A DNA stretch of 61,683 nt from an uncultured Acidobacteriota bacterium (GTDB lineage: Bacteria > Acidobacteriota > Vicinamibacteria > Vicinamibacterales > CAVVIG01). Of the stretch, positions 34,142 to 43,442 are shown piece after piece (positions within the stretch are counted from its first letter, which is position 1; each line of letters starts with the position of its first letter). Below the pieces are notes generated by a model that saw only the letters and a list, made by a program, of their open reading frames with translations, was not told the origin of the DNA and did no database searches. Both the position numbers and the translations under genes were made by a program. Location: contig CADEDC010000023.1 of assembly GCA_902825985.1 (NCBI GenBank), positions 1 to 61,683 on the forward strand, read 5' to 3'.

Positions 34142-36637
34142 ATGCCGCAATCCCAGCCCGACGATGACCCCTTGGTCGTGACGCCCGCCAGCCGGGACGA
34201 CGCCATGGCAGAGCCCGAGCCGGGTCTTCATGTCGGCGCGATTCAGAGTCTGCGCGACGAGAACCGCCGCCTGCGGCGGACTCTCGAAAGCATCGCGGAC
34301 GGTCTGCTCTCACTCGATCGCGACTGGCGCTACTCGTATTTCAGCGACGCCGGGGCGCGCCTGCTGGGCATGCGGCCCGAGCAGCTCATCGGCCACAGCG
34401 TGTGGGAGCTGTTTCCGAAGGCCGCCGGCACGCGTTTCCACGACGGCTTTCATCGTGCCGTCGAGACGCGACAGCCGGTGCATTTCGAGGAGTACTACGC
34501 GGAGCCGCTGCACAAGTGGATCGAGTGCCACTGCTACCCGAGCGATGACGGGCTCACCGTCTACTTCCGCGACGTCACCGACCGCAAGCGCGCCACGCTG
34601 AACTCCGAGTTCCTCAACCGGCTCGATCCGGTACTGATCGGGCGCCGCGACCCGGACGCCATGCTGCGGCACACGCTCACCGCGCTCCGTGCCCACGTCG
34701 GCGCCGACATGGTCGCGCTGTGCGACATGTCTCCCGACGGCCAGAGCGCGCAGGTGCATCGCTTGCGTGCCGGCGAGGAGCAAATCGACCTCCTCACCGT
34801 CTCGCTGGCCGACTTCCTCGCGCCGGACACGCAGGCGGCGCTCGCCCGCGGCTGCGAGCTCGTCGTCGCCGACATCTGCGTCGATCCGCGGACGCAGCCC
34901 AGGTGCGCGACCTACTACGAGGTGGGGGTCCTGTCGTGCGCGGTAGTGCCGCTCACCGACGGCACCGAACTGAAGGCGCTGCTCGCGATTGGCGGCGCCG
35001 GTCAGCGCGACTGGCGGGCGGACGAGGTCCAGGTGCTGCGCGGCGTCGCAGCGCGGCTCTTCCCTGCCGTCGCCCGCGCCCGGGCCGAGCGGGCACTTCG
35101 TGAAGGGACGACGCTGCTGCACGCGATCAGCGACGGTTCGCCGGACGTGATCTTCGCCAAGGATCTGGCGGGCCGCATGCGCTTCGCCAATCCGGCGACA
35201 CTGGCGCTCATCGGCAAGTCGATGGACCAGGTGATCGGGCGGACGGACGCCGAGTTCCTCGACGACAAGGAGGCGGCGCGCCGGGTGATGGACACCGACC
35301 GCCAGGTGATGCAGTCCGGAACCGCCATCGACGTCGAGGAGATCGTGCCGCTCCCCGACGGCACGGAGCGGGTGTGGCTGTCGCACAAGGCACCCTACGT
35401 CGATGCCGAAGGCCGGGTCAGCGGACTGCTCGGCCTCTCGCGCGACATCACCGACCACAAACAGGCCGAGGCCTCGCTGCGGGCCGCGAACCAGCGGCTG
35501 GTCGACGCCGATCGGCGGAAGAACGAGTTCATCGCGGTGCTGTCGCACGAGCTGCGCAATCCGATTGCACCGATCCGCTTCGCCGTACCGCTGCTGCGCG
35601 GCGAGACCCTCGGTGCGATCGCCTCGGAAGCGGTCGACGTGGTCGAGCGGCAGACCGCACAGCTCGCCCGGCTCATCGACGACCTGCTCGACGTCGCACG
35701 GATCACGCGCGGCATGGTCGAACTGCGCCGCGAACACATGACGCTGGCATCGGCCGTGTCAGCGGCGCTCGAGACGGCGGCGCCCACCATCGAAGCCGCC
35801 GGCCTCGGACTGGACGTCGAACTCGATGCCGACCCCGTCTGGCTGCATGCCGATGCGACGCGCGTCTCGCAGATCCTGACCAACCTGCTCGACAACGCCG
35901 CCAAGTACACGTCGCGCAACGGCCGGGTGACCGTCCGTGCCGGACGCGAGGCGGCACCGGACGGCGGTGATCAGGCGGTCGTCCGCGTTCGCGACAGCGG
36001 CATCGGCATTCCGCCCGAGGAACTGCCGACCATATTCGACATGTTTCGCCAGGTGAATCGCAACGACGCGGGATCGGTGCAGGGCGGGCTCGGCATCGGT
36101 CTCGGCCTCGTCCGCCAGCTCGTCGAGATGCACGGCGGCAGCATCGAGGCGCTGAGCGACGGGCTCGGGCTCGGGGCCGAGTTCGTCGTCCGCCTGCCGA
36201 CCGTCGCCCCGCCGGCGGCCGGCGGGGATGTTGCACCAGCACCCGGTGTGGCAGGCGGCGGAACCCGGGCGCTTCGCGTACTGGTCGTCGACGACAACGC
36301 GGATCTCGTCGAGATGCTGTCCTACCTCATCGCCGGTTTCGGTCACGACGTGTCGACGGCCGAGGACGGGGCGAGCGCGGTGACGACGGCCGTGGCCTTC
36401 AGGCCCGACGTAGTGCTGCTGGACGTCGGACTGCCCGTCATGACCGGCTTCGACGTCGCACGGGCGCTGCGACGGCATCGCGACACGTCCGCGGCATATC
36501 TCGTCGCGATGACCGGCTGGGGACAACCCGAGGACCGGGAAAGGACGCGCGAGGCGGGGTTCGACCATCACCTCACGAAGCCCGCCGGTCCGGACGTGCT
36601 CGAGGCCCTGCTCGCGCGGATCGTCCCGCGCGACTAG
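34142..36637 (+). CDS. hybrid sensor histidine kinase (PAS-GAF-PAS-HisKA-HATPase-receiver)
   Basis: An 831-residue soluble kinase without transmembrane segments. A PAS domain (about 40-155, SIADGLLSLDRDWRYSYFS) is followed by a GAF domain (about 170-310) and a second PAS (about 320-440, ISDGSPDVIFAKDLAGRMRF). The phospho-acceptor is in NEFIAVLSHELRNPIAPIRF, then come HATPase boxes (N box NLLDNAAKYTSRNG, G1 VRDSGIGIPPEELP, G2 GIGLGLVRQLVEMHGG) and a C-terminal receiver (LRVLVVDDNADL, LLDVGLPVMTGFD with its Asp, and HLTKPAG). I chose the ATG at 34142; a TTG six codons upstream and an ATG at 34205 also fit. It probably hands phosphate to an unlinked partner, perhaps a stand-alone receiver such as the one at 6585-6968. 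Confidence 0.93.
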   Translation: MPQSQPDDDPLVVTPASRDDAMAEPEPGLHVGAIQSLRDENRRLRRTLESIADGLLSLDRDWRYSYFSDAGARLLGMRPEQLIGHSVWELFPKAAGTRFHDGFHRAVETRQPVHFEEYYAEPLHKWIECHCYPSDDGLTVYFRDVTDRKRATLNSEFLNRLDPVLIGRRDPDAMLRHTLTALRAHVGADMVALCDMSPDGQSAQVHRLRAGEEQIDLLTVSLADFLAPDTQAALARGCELVVADICVDPRTQPRCATYYEVGVLSCAVVPLTDGTELKALLAIGGAGQRDWRADEVQVLRGVAARLFPAVARARAERALREGTTLLHAISDGSPDVIFAKDLAGRMRFANPATLALIGKSMDQVIGRTDAEFLDDKEAARRVMDTDRQVMQSGTAIDVEEIVPLPDGTERVWLSHKAPYVDAEGRVSGLLGLSRDITDHKQAEASLRAANQRLVDADRRKNEFIAVLSHELRNPIAPIRFAVPLLRGETLGAIASEAVDVVERQTAQLARLIDDLLDVARITRGMVELRREHMTLASAVSAALETAAPTIEAAGLGLDVELDADPVWLHADATRVSQILTNLLDNAAKYTSRNGRVTVRAGREAAPDGGDQAVVRVRDSGIGIPPEELPTIFDMFRQVNRNDAGSVQGGLGIGLGLVRQLVEMHGGSIEALSDGLGLGAEFVVRLPTVAPPAAGGDVAPAPGVAGGGTRALRVLVVDDNADLVEMLSYLIAGFGHDVSTAEDGASAVTTAVAFRPDVVLLDVGLPVMTGFDVARALRRHRDTSAAYLVAMTGWGQPEDRERTREAGFDHHLTKPAGPDVLEALLARIVPRD

Positions 36638-36710
36638 CGACACGACGCGGCGATCGTCGTTACCTCGCGCACGGTCGGCGTGCCTGCGTCGGCTCCCGTC
36701 AGCCGCGCCG

Positions 36711-36749
36711 GTGACGAGCGCGCGGCTATCGTGACGAGCGCAAGGCTAT
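36711..36749. repeat. 20-bp period duplication including a -10-like box
   Basis: GTGACGAGCGCGCGGCTAT and GTGACGAGCGCAAGGCTAT are adjacent near-copies (two mismatches). The second copy runs into TATACT (36747-36752), the best -10 candidate for the gene at 36783. Confidence 0.6.
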
Positions 36750-36782
36750 ACTGAAACGCCAGCATCCTGAACGGGGTCATCC

Positions 36783-37286
36783 ATGAAGCCGCGTGGCATT
36801 CCGGTTCGCATCTTCGCTCTTCCGGTCGTTTTCGCTCTGGCCACGGTCGCGGCGACGGCGCTCATCGCCGCGCAGGAGCAGGAACCCAAGCCGGTGCCGA
36901 AGAACTCGGTGCGCGTCGCCATCCCCGGTTGTTCGAACGGTGTGCAATTCCTCGCCGGCCGGCCGGCGGAAGATCAGCCCGGCGGTTCGGCCGTACCCGA
37001 AGGCACGCGGCTGCGGATGAACGGGCCGAAGCCGCTGATGGCCGAGATCAAGGGACACGAAGGCTCGCGCATCGAGATCACCGGCCTGATCAAGAAAGGT
37101 CAGGAGCTGGGCGGCGGCGTGCAGATCGGACGGGGGGTTCGCGTCGGCGGTGGCGGCTCCGGCCCGTCCGCCCCGCTCGGCGGCGGTATCGGCGGCGGTG
37201 GCGGCGGCATCGGCTCGCCGGGCGGCGGGCAGCTGATGATCGACGTCGAAGGCTGGCGTCAACTCGCCGGCGACTGCCCGCGCTGA
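36783..37286 (+). CDS. small exported protein with glycine-rich segment
   Basis: A 167-residue protein with a clear signal peptide (about 9-30, ending ALIAAQE). The mature part has a short N-terminal domain with one Cys (VAIPGCSNGVQF) and MAEIKGHEGSRIEITGLIKKGQ. Residues about 112-148 are mostly Gly with a few Ser and Pro, and a short C-terminal block (LMIDVEGWRQLAGDCP) follows. No known family is seen. The pair of Cys may form a disulfide. The promoter-like duplication upstream and the poor conservation of the Gly stretch suggest a strain-variable envelope protein. Confidence 0.65.
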   Translation: MKPRGIPVRIFALPVVFALATVAATALIAAQEQEPKPVPKNSVRVAIPGCSNGVQFLAGRPAEDQPGGSAVPEGTRLRMNGPKPLMAEIKGHEGSRIEITGLIKKGQELGGGVQIGRGVRVGGGGSGPSAPLGGGIGGGGGGIGSPGGGQLMIDVEGWRQLAGDCPR

Positions 37287-37339
37287 TGCGGCGGTCGTGA
37301 TGGCCGCGGCGATCCGCCTGCGGACTGCAGCGTCCACCG

Positions 37340-37474
37340 GCGCGATACGGCGTCGAACTGCTGGCGGCGCTGGCCACGAGGATGCCGATCGCCATCGGCT
37401 GCTTCTGCGAAGACGAACGGCGCTGCCACCGCTCGATGCTGAAGGATGAGATCCTCGACGTCGCGCGCCGCTGA
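37340..37474 (+). pseudogene. C-terminal remnant of a DUF488-family protein
   Basis: The frame encodes ARYGVELLAALATRMPIAIG followed by CFCEDERRCHRSMLKDEILD and a stop. This is the characteristic end of DUF488 proteins (VGCYCEDESRCHRSVL-type motif with a paired Cys and His). A TGA at 37298-37300 closes the frame upstream, no start codon lies before residue 15 of the remnant, and the first two thirds of a DUF488 protein are missing. It is the main content of the 250-bp gap 37287-37536. Confidence 0.7.
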
Positions 37475-37536
37475 CCCGCTCGAGCGTTCCGGCCTCGACC
37501 TTGCACCCACGGTGCACAGGACAAGGAGGCTCAACA

Positions 37537-37842
37537 ATGACAGACATCAAGCGCGAGCACGAGCGCGTCGAAGAGCGTGTGAAAGCGGCTGAGCAGGATC
37601 CGAAGCGCGAAGGCGACATCCTCGGCCTCTCCGATGCACCACCCGAGGTCGAGATTCCGCGCGCGACGGAAGACCGCAGCGGCAATCCGGCTGGCATCGA
37701 GGTGCGCGAGCACGCCACCGGGATTGGCCACCTGAAGCCGGGCAAGGGGGCCACCGGCATCGACATGGGCGCCGGCGGCTCAGGCACGGGCGTCTCGCCG
37801 GAGCCGAGCCGCCCCAAGTCGGCCGACCAGGACAAGGCTTAG
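37537..37842 (+). CDS. small hydrophilic protein of unknown function
   Basis: A 101-residue, highly charged, Gly-rich protein without hydrophobic segments; I do not recognise it. It begins with an acidic helix (TDIKREHERVEERVKAAEQ) and ends PSRPKSADQDKA. The strongest evidence that it is real is a near-perfect AAGGAGG ribosome-binding site seven bases before the ATG. The composition resembles small stress- or desiccation-related proteins, but this is only an impression. Confidence 0.7.
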   Translation: MTDIKREHERVEERVKAAEQDPKREGDILGLSDAPPEVEIPRATEDRSGNPAGIEVREHATGIGHLKPGKGATGIDMGAGGSGTGVSPEPSRPKSADQDKA

Positions 37843-37882
37843 TCCGCTCGGCGTCCGGCTCAGAGACCGGCGGCCCACTCAG

Positions 37883-37936
37883 GGACCGGCACGCGGCGGC
37901 TGCACCGCCGTGTCGCCGGGCCCCGAGTGCCGGTCC
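37883..37936. terminator. nested hairpin between two converging genes
   Basis: A perfect 10-bp outer inverted repeat (GGACCGGCAC 37883-37892, GTGCCGGTCC 37927-37936) encloses a 6-bp inner hairpin (CGGCGG/CCGCCG, 37894-37910). It sits between the stop codons of 37842 and 37962 and could end transcription from both sides, although no T-run follows. Confidence 0.6.
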
Positions 37937-37961
37937 GCGTCGGATCGGGGCCGAACCCGCG

Positions 37962-39806
37962 TCAGTTCGGCAGCCCGAAGAAGTTGCCGGAGCGAATCGC
38001 CCTGAAGATGTTCCGCAAGACGACGCGATAGTCGCTGTCGAAGCGATCGCGGTCGCTGCGGCACACCCACGACTCCGGGAGGTTCGGATCGCCGGTGCCA
38101 CGGTACCGCGCGATCTTCGGATACGCACACACCGGCCGCGTCTTGTCGGCCACGCCCGCAGTGAAGTGCGTCGCGATCAACCTATCCGGCGCGTCGTCTT
38201 CCTCCACCCAGCGATCGAGCGCCGCCAGGATGTCGTGCTCGGCGTCGAAGGGACCGGCGGGGTTCGCCAGCGTGTAGGCGAAGCTCGAGTTCGGACCCAG
38301 GCCACCGCCGCAGTGGTTCACGCCCGGCGCCATGAACAGGCGGAAGAACTCCTGCGTCTCGGCCAGGTCGCGGTAGCGCTGCCGGAACAGGCGCTCGCGG
38401 TCCGACTCCCGTCCTCGTCCGGGCTGCTTCCCGGCGTCTCGCGTCTCGACGCCATCCTTCCCCTCCCCATCATCGTCGCCGTCCCGCACGCCGTCATCGT
38501 GCAGGTTCGGGAGGCTGACATCGCCGCCGGTGACCGCGACTACGCTGTTGTAGTAGTTGACCGTCGAGCGTGGCTCGAGCGTCGTGTCGGTCCAGCCGTG
38601 CCACATCAGCAGCTTGCCGCCGCGCGACCGGAAGGCGCTGAGGTCCGGATCGGTGGAGTTGATGGTCCGCGAGAGCCGGTTGTCGAAGAGGTCGACGTCG
38701 CCGGCGAAATCGAAGGTGTGGAAGTCCCAGGTCGGATCGTCGACCACCATGTTCTGGAAGAGGTTGTTCGAGAACGCACCAAAGCCGACCCAACCGAACT
38801 CGCTGCCGCGTTCGAAGCCGGGGAACAGACTCTGGCCGGTATCCGCGCGACGGGGGCCGTCGTAGACGGCTGCAACGGCCGCCACCTCGGTTGCCGTCAG
38901 GCAGGTCGGTTGGTCGGCGCCGCTGCAGAGCAGCGACTCCGGCTTGAAGCGGCACTGCTGCGGCGCGTTCAAGTAGCCATCCTCGAGCAGGCCGCCGTCC
39001 CTGCCACCACACTGCGCGATGACGGCAGCGGTGATCGTCGCGCGCTTCGCCGGGTTGAGCTGCTCGAGCGCGAGGGCGCGCGAGATGAACTCGACGTTCT
39101 GCCGTACCCACTGGTTCCACGGCGCGCCGGCGATGATCGCATCGTAGTCGTCGGGATAGCGTTGCGCCTCCATCAACGCCTGGTGGCCGCCGTTCGAACA
39201 GCCGTGGAAGTACGAGCGCTTCGCGGCGAGACCGTAGAACGCCTGGACGATCGCCTTACTGGCAACGGCGGTGACATGGTCGCCGCGGTAGGCGTAGTCG
39301 ATCACCTTCTCGGGGTGTCCGAGCGCCCAGTTCGCCGTCGTGGTCGTGTGTCCGAGGTCGGAGTTCGCGACCGCATAGCCCTGCTGGAGCGGCCGCACCA
39401 TCGAGGTATGCCAGATGGCGCCGGTCAGGGCGCCGTTGCCGACGCCGAGGAACTTGCCGTTCCAGTTCGGCGCCGCCGGCATCCACAGCTCCATGCCGAT
39501 GCTCGAATCCGACGATGGCGTCAGGGTTGCGGTGATCCGGCAGAACGGGAAGGGGGCCGACACGGTAATCAACGCGGTGCCGCTGCTCGCCGTCGTCTGG
39601 TACGGCGCCGTGATCGTCGTCGCCGTCGTGACGGTGCCATCGAGCAGCGAGAGGTCGACGAGCGACTCGCAGGTCGTCCCGGCCGGTGTACCGTCGCCAG
39701 GTCCCCTGGCCTGCAGGACGGCGGCAGGTGCCGGCGTGAAGTGAAGCGTGACGGCAACAGTGAGCGCCAGGGCGAGTGCGGTCGGGACACGCGGCGTCGG
39801 ATGCAT
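37962..39806 (-). CDS. tannase / feruloyl esterase family protein
   Basis: A 614-residue secreted esterase. A signal peptide to about residue 33 precedes the mature enzyme. The catalytic set of the family is present: the CS pair Cys203-Ser204 (FHGCSNGGHQALMEAQRYPDDYD), Asp407 (LLMWHGWTDTTLEP), and the HC pair His498-Cys499 (GVNHCGGG), where the two Cys should form the disulfide that ties the triad. The family cleaves gallate or hydroxycinnamate esters in plant material. An insertion at about 433-478 rich in Asp, Gly and Arg (HDDGVRDGDDDGEGKDG and on) separates the Asp region from the HC pair and is not usual in homologues. Confidence 0.9.
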   Translation of the reverse strand: MHPTPRVPTALALALTVAVTLHFTPAPAAVLQARGPGDGTPAGTTCESLVDLSLLDGTVTTATTITAPYQTTASSGTALITVSAPFPFCRITATLTPSSDSSIGMELWMPAAPNWNGKFLGVGNGALTGAIWHTSMVRPLQQGYAVANSDLGHTTTTANWALGHPEKVIDYAYRGDHVTAVASKAIVQAFYGLAAKRSYFHGCSNGGHQALMEAQRYPDDYDAIIAGAPWNQWVRQNVEFISRALALEQLNPAKRATITAAVIAQCGGRDGGLLEDGYLNAPQQCRFKPESLLCSGADQPTCLTATEVAAVAAVYDGPRRADTGQSLFPGFERGSEFGWVGFGAFSNNLFQNMVVDDPTWDFHTFDFAGDVDLFDNRLSRTINSTDPDLSAFRSRGGKLLMWHGWTDTTLEPRSTVNYYNSVVAVTGGDVSLPNLHDDGVRDGDDDGEGKDGVETRDAGKQPGRGRESDRERLFRQRYRDLAETQEFFRLFMAPGVNHCGGGLGPNSSFAYTLANPAGPFDAEHDILAALDRWVEEDDAPDRLIATHFTAGVADKTRPVCAYPKIARYRGTGDPNLPESWVCRSDRDRFDSDYRVVLRNIFRAIRSGNFFGLPN

Positions 39807-39997
39807 ACTGGCCTCGCGATCTGTGAGCCAAATGGCATGAACGATGTGCCGGGGGGGGCAAGAGACTACTCCCCGCCCGGGACCAGGTCAACCGCCATCG
39901 CCACACCCCGTCCGGCGGGCGGGCGCCGGTTTACAGGCGAGCCGCGGCGCCGTAAGCTCGTCGCGGCGCTCGGGACGAGCGACAGAAGGCACGATCA

Positions 39998-40945
39998 ATG
40001 GTGTCGAATACCAATCCGAAGGTGGGCAACGTGCTCGCGCTGTTCAACGCGATCCCGCGAAGGCGGCGGGCGGACCTCGAGATCGCCGGCAATCCTGGCG
40101 TCGAGGTGGTGAAGAGCCACATCCAGGGGATCGCCAGGCACGGCGACGGATACCTGCTGACCTACAGCAACGTGCAGGGCGATCGCGGACGGCTGCTGGT
40201 CGTCGACAGCCAGCTGAAGGCGCGGTCGATCGCGCTGCCGCCGTTCAGTCTCGATGGCGCCGTGCTGAACCACCCGGGCGGCTGCCAGGCGATCGGCGAC
40301 TATCTGGTCATCCCCTTCGAAGCGGTCGAGAAGAACGTGTCGCGCGTATCGGTGTTCGACGTCTCCGTACCGGGACAGCCGGTGGAACTCACGACACCGG
40401 CGCCCGTCGAGCGCCACGATCAGAAGGCGGGCGCCGCCGGCATCGCCAGCCTGACCATCGATGGCGTCGAGTATTGGTATCTCGCCATCTACGACAATGG
40501 CCGCGTCGACATCCATCGCTCGGACGGACGGCCGTTCCCCGACACCGAGTTCAGCTTCCAGTTCCGCCGAACGATTCCGGACGGCTATGAGTCGTTCTGC
40601 CTGGTTGCGGAGGAGACCAACCGGCTGTTCGCCGTCGCCTTCCGGCTGGATTCCATCAGCCGCGACAAGGCTGACCTGTACGCCATCCATCTCGACACGC
40701 AGAAGGTGGAGCTGCTTGAAAGCCGGCGTTTCCTGACGAACGGACTGCTGAATGTCCACTTCCGCTGGGGCGGCGGGCTCGACATCCGGTCGCGCGACGA
40801 ACTCGCGATTCTCGCCACCAGCCGCAACTTCCTGCCGTTCCTGCTGGCGGAGGCGATCGGCGACGGCGAGGCGGCCGCGCCGGCGGTCGTCGGCGTGACG
40901 ATCCTGGGGCCGCACTGCCACGTCCACACGTTCGCGGCGACCTAG
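39998..40945 (+). CDS. hypothetical propeller-like cytoplasmic protein
   Basis: A 315-residue protein without signal peptide. The sequence is rich in beta-strands with short repeated lines (DGYLLTYSNVQGDRGRLLVVDSQ, GGCQAIGDYLVIPFE, DGVEYWYLAIYDNGRVDIHRS, TNRLFAVAFRLDS), which suggests a beta-propeller, but no canonical WD, NHL or Kelch signature. A possible ribosome-binding site (GAAGGCAC) precedes the ATG. It is 11 bases upstream of an acyltransferase-like membrane protein gene, so the two are probably cotranscribed. Confidence 0.65.
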   Translation: MVSNTNPKVGNVLALFNAIPRRRRADLEIAGNPGVEVVKSHIQGIARHGDGYLLTYSNVQGDRGRLLVVDSQLKARSIALPPFSLDGAVLNHPGGCQAIGDYLVIPFEAVEKNVSRVSVFDVSVPGQPVELTTPAPVERHDQKAGAAGIASLTIDGVEYWYLAIYDNGRVDIHRSDGRPFPDTEFSFQFRRTIPDGYESFCLVAEETNRLFAVAFRLDSISRDKADLYAIHLDTQKVELLESRRFLTNGLLNVHFRWGGGLDIRSRDELAILATSRNFLPFLLAEAIGDGEAAAPAVVGVTILGPHCHVHTFAAT

Positions 40946-40956
40946 CCGGCACATCG

Positions 40957-42111
40957 ATGCCGCGGCCCGAACGGCTCGAATCCATCGACCTGGTGCGCGG
41001 GATCGCCATGATCCTCATGGCGCTCGACCACACGCGCGACTTCTTCGGGACGCCGGGGGTCGATCCGACGAACCTGGCGAGCGCCAGCGCGGCGCTGTTC
41101 GTCACCCGCTGGATCACGCACCTCTGCGCACCGACCTTCTTCCTGCTGACCGGCGTCGGCGCCCGGCTGGCCCTGCGCCACCGCTCGCCGGCGCAGGTGT
41201 CGCGCTTCCTGGTCACGCGCGGGCTCTGGCTCCTCCTCCTCGAGACGGTGGTGATCCGCTGCGCGGCCTACCAGTTCAACGTCGACTATCGCGTCACGAT
41301 GCTGCTCGTGCTGTGGGCACTCGGGTGGTCGATGATCGTGCTGGCCGGACTGCTGCGGTTCCACTGGGCGGTCGCGGCGGCGTTCGGCGGGCTGCTGATC
41401 GTCGGGCACCATGCGTTCGACGGCATACAGGCGGGCCCGCTCTGGTCGCTCCTGCATGGCCCCGGTGTCGTGCTCAATCTGCCGGGGCACATCGTCTTCG
41501 CGGCGTATCCGCTGGTGCCGTGGATTGGTGTCACCGCGGTCGGTTTCGCGGCGGGCGGACTGTACGGCCTGGAGTCCGGGCGGCGGCGCGCCGCGCTGCT
41601 GTACGGCGGGCTCGCGATGATCGGCGCATTCGTCGCGCTGCGCCTGCTGAATGGCTACGGAGACCCGGCTCCGTGGTCCGGGCAGGCGAGCCGGCTGTCC
41701 ACCTTCCTGTCATTCCTCAACACGACGAAGTATCCGCCGTCGCTGCTGTTCCTGCTGATGACGCTGGGGCCCGCCTGGCTTCTGCTCCGGATCGCCGACC
41801 GGGGCGTACCCGCCGGCTGGCGACCGGCGGTCACGATGGGGCGCGTTCCGCTCTTCTATTACGGCGCGCACTTCTTCCTGCTGCACCTGCTCGCGGTCGT
41901 CATCTGCCTGATGCGCTACGGCACCGCGCACTGGATGTTCGAGTCGCCGGACCTGGCTCGCTACCCGTTCACGCCGCCGCCGGGATGGGGCTATCCGCTG
42001 CCAGTCGTCTACACCGTCTGGCTTCTCGTGGTGGGATCGCTGTATCCGCTGTGCCGGTGGTTCGGGCGGCTGAAGCGCGAGCGGCCGGATGGCTGGCTCA
42101 GCTACCTGTGA
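40957..42111 (+). CDS. DUF1624-type (heparan-alpha-glucosaminide acetyltransferase-like) membrane protein
   Basis: A 384-residue membrane protein with about ten hydrophobic segments. The N-terminal signature ESIDLVRGIAMILMALDHTRDFFG, whose His is the likely acyl relay, is the hallmark of DUF1624/HGSNAT-like proteins, which move acyl groups across the membrane onto sugars. The later FLLTGVGARLAL and C-terminal FYYGAHFFLLHLLAVVICL segments agree. The acceptor here is unknown; cell-envelope glycans are the family expectation. It starts 11 bases after the propeller-like gene and is followed by a 131-bp gap. Confidence 0.85.
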   Translation: MPRPERLESIDLVRGIAMILMALDHTRDFFGTPGVDPTNLASASAALFVTRWITHLCAPTFFLLTGVGARLALRHRSPAQVSRFLVTRGLWLLLLETVVIRCAAYQFNVDYRVTMLLVLWALGWSMIVLAGLLRFHWAVAAAFGGLLIVGHHAFDGIQAGPLWSLLHGPGVVLNLPGHIVFAAYPLVPWIGVTAVGFAAGGLYGLESGRRRAALLYGGLAMIGAFVALRLLNGYGDPAPWSGQASRLSTFLSFLNTTKYPPSLLFLLMTLGPAWLLLRIADRGVPAGWRPAVTMGRVPLFYYGAHFFLLHLLAVVICLMRYGTAHWMFESPDLARYPFTPPPGWGYPLPVVYTVWLLVVGSLYPLCRWFGRLKRERPDGWLSYL

Positions 42112-42242
42112 GCGCCTGGGCGGCAACCGCTGTCCACCCGGACCGGCCGGACCACACCCGGCGGCCGTCTTCCCTCTTGCGGCCGGCGCGGTTCTCCGCT
42201 CTACTAATCTCCGCTCTCCAGCGCAAACTCTGAGGAGGTGTG

Positions 42243-43430
42243 ATGCTCACGTCGCGATCCCTGCTGTCGTTCGTCTGTATCGGCGCCGCTGTCCTGGCGA
42301 CGGCGTGCTCCAATGCCGGCGGTGCCGGCGAACAACCCGCTGCGGCAGCGGCCAGCGCCGCACCGGCGGCCGCGGCACCGGCCGGCAACGCGATTACGGG
42401 CGACGGACTGCCCAACCCGGCTCCCACGGTGACCCGCAACTGGGGCCAGCTGCCGGAGGGGCGGAAGTGGGGAACGACGGCCGGCATCGACATCGACCCG
42501 ATCGACGGCAACGTCTGGGCCTACGAGCGTTGCGGCGCCGGAGCCGCGGGCGGCGCCGGCGGCGGCGCCGTGGACTGCGAAACCAATCCGGTCGATCCGG
42601 TCTTCAAGTTCGACCGCAAGACCGGCGCGGTGCTGGCGAACTTCGGCAAGGGTGTGATGATCACGCCGCACGGCATCGCCGTCGACAAGGACGGCAACGT
42701 CTGGATTGCCGACTTCTCGGGCAACAAGGCACAGACCAGGGGCCATCAGGTCCACAAGTTCAGCCCCAAGGGCGAGAAGCTGATGAGCCTCGGGATCGCC
42801 GGCAAGCCCGGCAACGCCGACGGGCAATTCAATCAGCCGAACGATGTCGTCGTCGGGCCCGACGGCAGCATCTACGTCTCGGACGGGCACGACGGCCAGG
42901 GGATGACGACGAATGCCGCAATCGCCGAGGGGCTGGCACGCGGCGCGACGGCGCGCATCAGCAAGTTCTCGGCGGACGGCAAGTTCGTCAAGTCGTGGGG
43001 GAAGCTCGGCGTGCGGCACGGCGAGTTCCGGACACCGCATGCGCTGATGTTCGACAGCCGCGGCCGTCTCTGGGTGGCCGACCGTGGCAACCACCGGCTC
43101 GAGATCTTCGACCAGGACGGCAACTATCTCGAGTCGCGCTACCAGTTCTCGCGCGTCAGCGGATTCTTCATCAAGGACGAGATGCTCTACGCGATCGACT
43201 CGGAGTCCGGCCCGCTGAACCATCCGAACTGGCGTGACGGCGTGCGGATCGGACCGCTCAACGAGGATCGCGTCACCGGCTTCGTTCCGCCGTTCGATCG
43301 CGACGATCGCGTCTATCAGGGCGTCGCCGGCGAAGGCGTCGCGGTCGATGCCGACGGCACCATCTTCGCCGCCGAGGGGCCGAACTCGTTCAACCAGGCG
43401 GGCGGCGCGTTCACCGTCTATTCGAAGTAG
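42243..43430 (+). CDS. NHL-repeat lipoprotein (peptidyl-alpha-hydroxyglycine lyase-like)
   Basis: A 395-residue lipoprotein with a lipobox LATACSN near residue 20 and an Ala-rich linker to about residue 48. The mature part is a six-bladed NHL propeller with lines such as TAGIDIDPIDGNVWAYER, HGIAVDKDGNVWIADFSGN, PNDVVVGPDGSIYVSDGH, PHALMFDSRGRLWVADRGNHRLEIFDQDG and GVAVDADGTIFAAEG. Annotators often name such proteins alpha-amidating lyase-like; no evidence of that reaction is seen here. The ATG at 42243 follows AGGAGG by four bases; a GTG three bases earlier is too close. A strong terminator-like hairpin follows the stop. Confidence 0.85.
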   Translation: MLTSRSLLSFVCIGAAVLATACSNAGGAGEQPAAAAASAAPAAAAPAGNAITGDGLPNPAPTVTRNWGQLPEGRKWGTTAGIDIDPIDGNVWAYERCGAGAAGGAGGGAVDCETNPVDPVFKFDRKTGAVLANFGKGVMITPHGIAVDKDGNVWIADFSGNKAQTRGHQVHKFSPKGEKLMSLGIAGKPGNADGQFNQPNDVVVGPDGSIYVSDGHDGQGMTTNAAIAEGLARGATARISKFSADGKFVKSWGKLGVRHGEFRTPHALMFDSRGRLWVADRGNHRLEIFDQDGNYLESRYQFSRVSGFFIKDEMLYAIDSESGPLNHPNWRDGVRIGPLNEDRVTGFVPPFDRDDRVYQGVAGEGVAVDADGTIFAAEGPNSFNQAGGAFTVYSK

Positions 43431-43442
43431 TCCCGCCGACCC

